Under the pieces are notes generated by a model. The model was not told the DNA's origin. It worked only from the letters and a program-made list of their open reading frames with translations, and searched no databases. A stretch of 64,000 bases of DNA from Nitratireductor aquimarinus (GTDB lineage: Bacteria > Pseudomonadota > Alphaproteobacteria > Rhizobiales > Rhizobiaceae). The stretch spans positions 434,001 to 498,000 of the forward strand of contig NZ_JAFKDE010000002.1 in the NCBI RefSeq assembly GCF_017255295.1. Direction: 5' to 3'. Below are positions 61,899 through 64,000 of this stretch, piece after piece. Every line of letters starts with the position of its first letter. Within the stretch, counting starts at the first letter, position 1. A program made the position numbers and the translations under genes.

Positions 61899-62579
61899 TC
61901 AGGCGCGCTCCAGGTATCCTGTTCTTCCCAGAATGCCGGCGAGGATCGCCCCGGTAAGCGGTGCGGCGATGAACAGCCAGAGCTGGTTCATCTCGCGCGC
62001 GCCGGCAAACAGGGCGGGGCCGATTGAGCGCGCGGGATTGATGGACGTGCCCGTCACCGGGATGAGGCACAGGTGAAGGACCGCGAGCGTCAGTCCGATC
62101 ACCATGCCGGAAAGCGCGGTGCGGTGTTTCTTCGCGGTTACCCCCAGAATGACCGTCACGAAAATGAAGGTGCCGAGCGCTTCAAGCGCGAAGGCGGTGG
62201 GTGTGGGGTAAAGTCCGGCGGATTCCCAGCCGTTTGCGGCGCGTGAAACGGGAGCGACCGCGTTGTTGCCCTGCGCAATGCCCCAGAGGGCTGCTGCGGC
62301 GAGCGTTCCGCCGACAATCTGCGCCAGAATGTAGGGAAGCACGTCGCGGGCCGGCATGCGCCCCGAAAGAAAAACGCCGGCGGTGACTGCCGGGTTCATA
62401 TGCGCGCCGGAAACGGGGCCAATGGCATAGGCCATGGCAATGACGGCAACGCCGAATGACAGGGCGATGCCGATGCCGCCCAGCGGCAGAAGATTGCCGA
62501 ATCCCCCGGCGATGATGCTCGCACAGCCCAGAAAGACGAGGCAGAACGTGCCGAAACACTCGGCGGCATAAGCTTTCAT
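61899..62579 (-). CDS. aqpZ: Aquaporin Z
   Basis: The 226-residue water channel has six helices and the two NPA motifs, in AHMNPAVTAG and SINPARSIGPA, with the aromatic/Arg filter of orthodox aquaporins. I start at the ATG at 62579 (MKAYAAECFGTF), with AGGA at suitable spacing. It is convergent with guaB. Confidence 0.95.
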   Translation of the reverse strand: MKAYAAECFGTFCLVFLGCASIIAGGFGNLLPLGGIGIALSFGVAVIAMAYAIGPVSGAHMNPAVTAGVFLSGRMPARDVLPYILAQIVGGTLAAAALWGIAQGNNAVAPVSRAANGWESAGLYPTPTAFALEALGTFIFVTVILGVTAKKHRTALSGMVIGLTLAVLHLCLIPVTGTSINPARSIGPALFAGAREMNQLWLFIAAPLTGAILAGILGRTGYLERA

Positions 62580-62674
62580 GATTCGATCCTTGCAATGTGG
62601 GCAACCTTGCAAAGGCTCTGGATTTAGGAGCTGATGGGGAAATCAGGATTCACAGTTCACACAGGGGGAAGACC

Positions 62675-63088
62675 ATGTCCCAGACCGCCATTTTCTGGCC
62701 GATGATCGCGCAGGTGGCGCTGGTCTATGCGGTTTATCTGCTGATCGGCATGCGGCGGAAGAAGGCGGTGGAAAGCGGCAGCGCCACGGTCTCGCAGTTT
62801 CGCGAAAACCGCGATGAGCCGGCGGAAAGCCTCTATGTGCGCAACAATCTGGCCAATCAGTTCGAGCTGCCGGTGCTCTTTTATGCGGTCTGCCTGGCGC
62901 TTTTCGTGACCGGGGGCGCCGGCGTGGCGGCGGTCTCGCTGGCCTGGGTCTTCGTTCTGTCGCGCTGTGGTCATGCTTATGTGCATGTTACGTCGAACAG
63001 GATACGCCACCGCCAGCCGCTGTTTGTGCTGGGGTTTTTCGCGCTTGGCGCAATGTGGCTTCTGCTCGCCCTGCGGCTGGCGATCTGA
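62675..63088 (+). CDS. MAPEG family membrane protein
   Basis: The 137-residue protein has four membrane segments and the MAPEG pattern: SLYVRNNLANQFELPVLFYA, with the conserved NxxxxFE/QLP region, and HVTSNRIRHR. MAPEG members act on glutathione and eicosanoids in eukaryotes; the bacterial role is not known. I start at the ATG at 62675, near GGGGGAAGACC. Only three bases separate its stop from the convergent oxyR stop. Confidence 0.85.
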   Translation: MSQTAIFWPMIAQVALVYAVYLLIGMRRKKAVESGSATVSQFRENRDEPAESLYVRNNLANQFELPVLFYAVCLALFVTGGAGVAAVSLAWVFVLSRCGHAYVHVTSNRIRHRQPLFVLGFFALGAMWLLLALRLAI

Positions 63089-63091
63089 GGT

Positions 63092-64000
63092 TCAGCCGCG
63101 CGCGAGAAGCGCCGTGTGAGCCTGCAGGATCGCCTCGTGCAGGGCCGCGAAATCGGCCTTGCGCGGATTGGACTTTCGCCCGGCCAGGCATATGCTGCGG
63201 GAAGGGCCGGGGGCGAGAAACGGCAGCACGCTGACGGAGGGCAGGAGCTTTGCCGAAGCGCGCGCCATTTGCGGTATGAGGGTCACGCCCATCCCATGCG
63301 ACACCATGTGCAAAAGCGTCGTCAGGCTGGTTGCGCCAAAGGTCTCCATGGTGACCGGTTTCACCTTGCCGCAGATTTCCAGCGCCTGTCCGCGCATGCA
63401 GTGCCCGTCTTCCAGAAGCATCAGCCGTTCGAGCGCCATGCTCTCCTGCGCCACGGGCGGGGCAAGGCGTTCGGCGTCTTCGCTCGGCACGGCGAGATAG
63501 AAGGGGTCGTCAAAAAGCGCTTCGGGCAGCAACCGGTTGTCATTGATGGGCCGCGCCGCGATCATGGCATCGAGCCTGCCGGTCGCCGTGTCCTCGGCCA
63601 GCGTCTCGGTAACCGCCTCGCGCACCTCCAGCCGCAGTTTGGGAAACCGCTGTTTGAGAAGCGGCAGAAGCTCGGGCAGCAGGTAAGGCGCAATCGTAGG
63701 GATGACACCAAGGCGGAAACGGCCTTCAAGCGCCTGGCGCTCGCGCCGGGCCTCGCCCTCCAGCTCCCGGATCTCGGAGAGAATGCGCACCACGCGCGGA
63801 AGCAGCGTATGAGCCTCGGCGGTCAGGCGCACGGCCCCGCTGCCGCGTTCGAACAGCTTGAAACCGAGCTGCGCCTCCATTTCAGAAATCTGCGCCGAAA
63901 GGGCAGGCTGGGTCACGCCGCAGCTCGTGGCCGCGCGTCCGAAATGAAGCGTTTCGGCCAGTCGCTCGAAATACTGCATCTGTCTGATGGTGAGGCGTAT
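63092..64000 (-). CDS. oxyR: Hydrogen peroxide-sensing regulator OxyR (5' end outside window)
   Basis: The 302 visible residues form a LysR-type regulator: a helix-turn-helix (FGRAATSCGVTQPALSAQI) and an effector domain with the redox cysteine pair in LEDGHCMRGQALEIC, nine residues apart as in E. coli OxyR C199 and C208. The frame runs to the window end, where the start codon is missing by only a few residues. OxyR activates peroxide defence genes on disulfide formation. katG or ahpCF is likely nearby but outside the window. Confidence 0.92.
   Translation of the reverse strand: MRLTIRQMQYFERLAETLHFGRAATSCGVTQPALSAQISEMEAQLGFKLFERGSGAVRLTAEAHTLLPRVVRILSEIRELEGEARRERQALEGRFRLGVIPTIAPYLLPELLPLLKQRFPKLRLEVREAVTETLAEDTATGRLDAMIAARPINDNRLLPEALFDDPFYLAVPSEDAERLAPPVAQESMALERLMLLEDGHCMRGQALEICGKVKPVTMETFGATSLTTLLHMVSHGMGVTLIPQMARASAKLLPSVSVLPFLAPGPSRSICLAGRKSNPRKADFAALHEAILQAHTALLARG

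Overview
The window is 64 kb of GC-rich chromosome from an alphaproteobacterium, most likely of the Rhizobiales (Hyphomicrobiales). The evidence is gene content (FixLJ-FixK controlling ccoNOQP-ccoGHIS, NnrR/NnrS, a Ppx-RlmE-GuaB block, four TRAP-type transport loci) and several intergenic palindromes of kinds known from rhizobial genomes. The window opens inside tdh and closes inside oxyR. It has no rRNA, phage, transposase or CRISPR, and one tRNA (Gln, CTG).

Layout. 0-8.7 kb: the end of threonine dehydrogenase, then tyrosine/homogentisate catabolism (MarR regulator, hmgA, fumarylacetoacetase, an MBL-fold protein with an altered metal motif, an FAD monooxygenase with a DUF2783 partner, and hppD divergent from an Lrp-type regulator). 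No maleylacetoacetate isomerase gene is present. 8.9-12.1 kb: a DctPQM TRAP transporter whose P and Q genes are separated by a terminator-like hairpin, a second hairpin and tandem repeats. 12.2-16.1 kb: a TIGR01244 phosphatase-like protein, a FadJ-type beta-oxidation enzyme, a PcaD-like hydrolase and OsmC. 16.2-23.9 kb: a BKACE enzyme divergent from an RpiR regulator, a class III aminotransferase, a TAXI-TRAP transporter and a universal stress protein; this looks like an uncharacterised catabolic locus.

24-39.9 kb: a microaerobic and nitric-oxide block. On the minus strand are ccoNOQP and ccoGHIS, including a 50-residue ccoQ. hemN, a DUF1858 protein, nnrR/nnrS, a DUF6455 protein, fixLJ, a FixT-like receiver protein and fixK follow. 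Six FNR-family boxes fall in its intergenic gaps: two of the FixK/FNR type (TTGAT-N4-ATCAA or one base off), two of the NnrR-like type (TTGCG-N4-CGCAA) and two hybrids. FixL should sense oxygen and phosphorylate FixJ, FixJ should induce fixK, FixK should switch on the cbb3 oxidase and its assembly genes, the FixT-like protein may feed back on FixL, and NnrR should add control by NO.

40-43.3 kb: a polysaccharide-type ABC exporter convergent with glycerol-3-phosphate cytidylyltransferase and a LicD/fukutin-like transferase. The set could export a glycan and decorate it with glycerol phosphate, and it appears AT-richer than its surroundings. 43.4-48.1 kb: a YhaO/YhaN (Mre11/Rad50-like) pair. 48.4-55.1 kb: a sugar-acid-type operon of a second DctPQM transporter, two SDRs, a cupin, an IclR regulator and a FAH-family hydrolase. 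55.2-64 kb: a voltage-gated K+ channel with a C-terminal zinc ribbon, tRNA-Gln, ppx/gppA, rlmE, an MFS exporter, guaB, aquaporin, a MAPEG protein and truncated oxyR.

All calls come from reading the sequence; no database search was run. GC statements are by eye.
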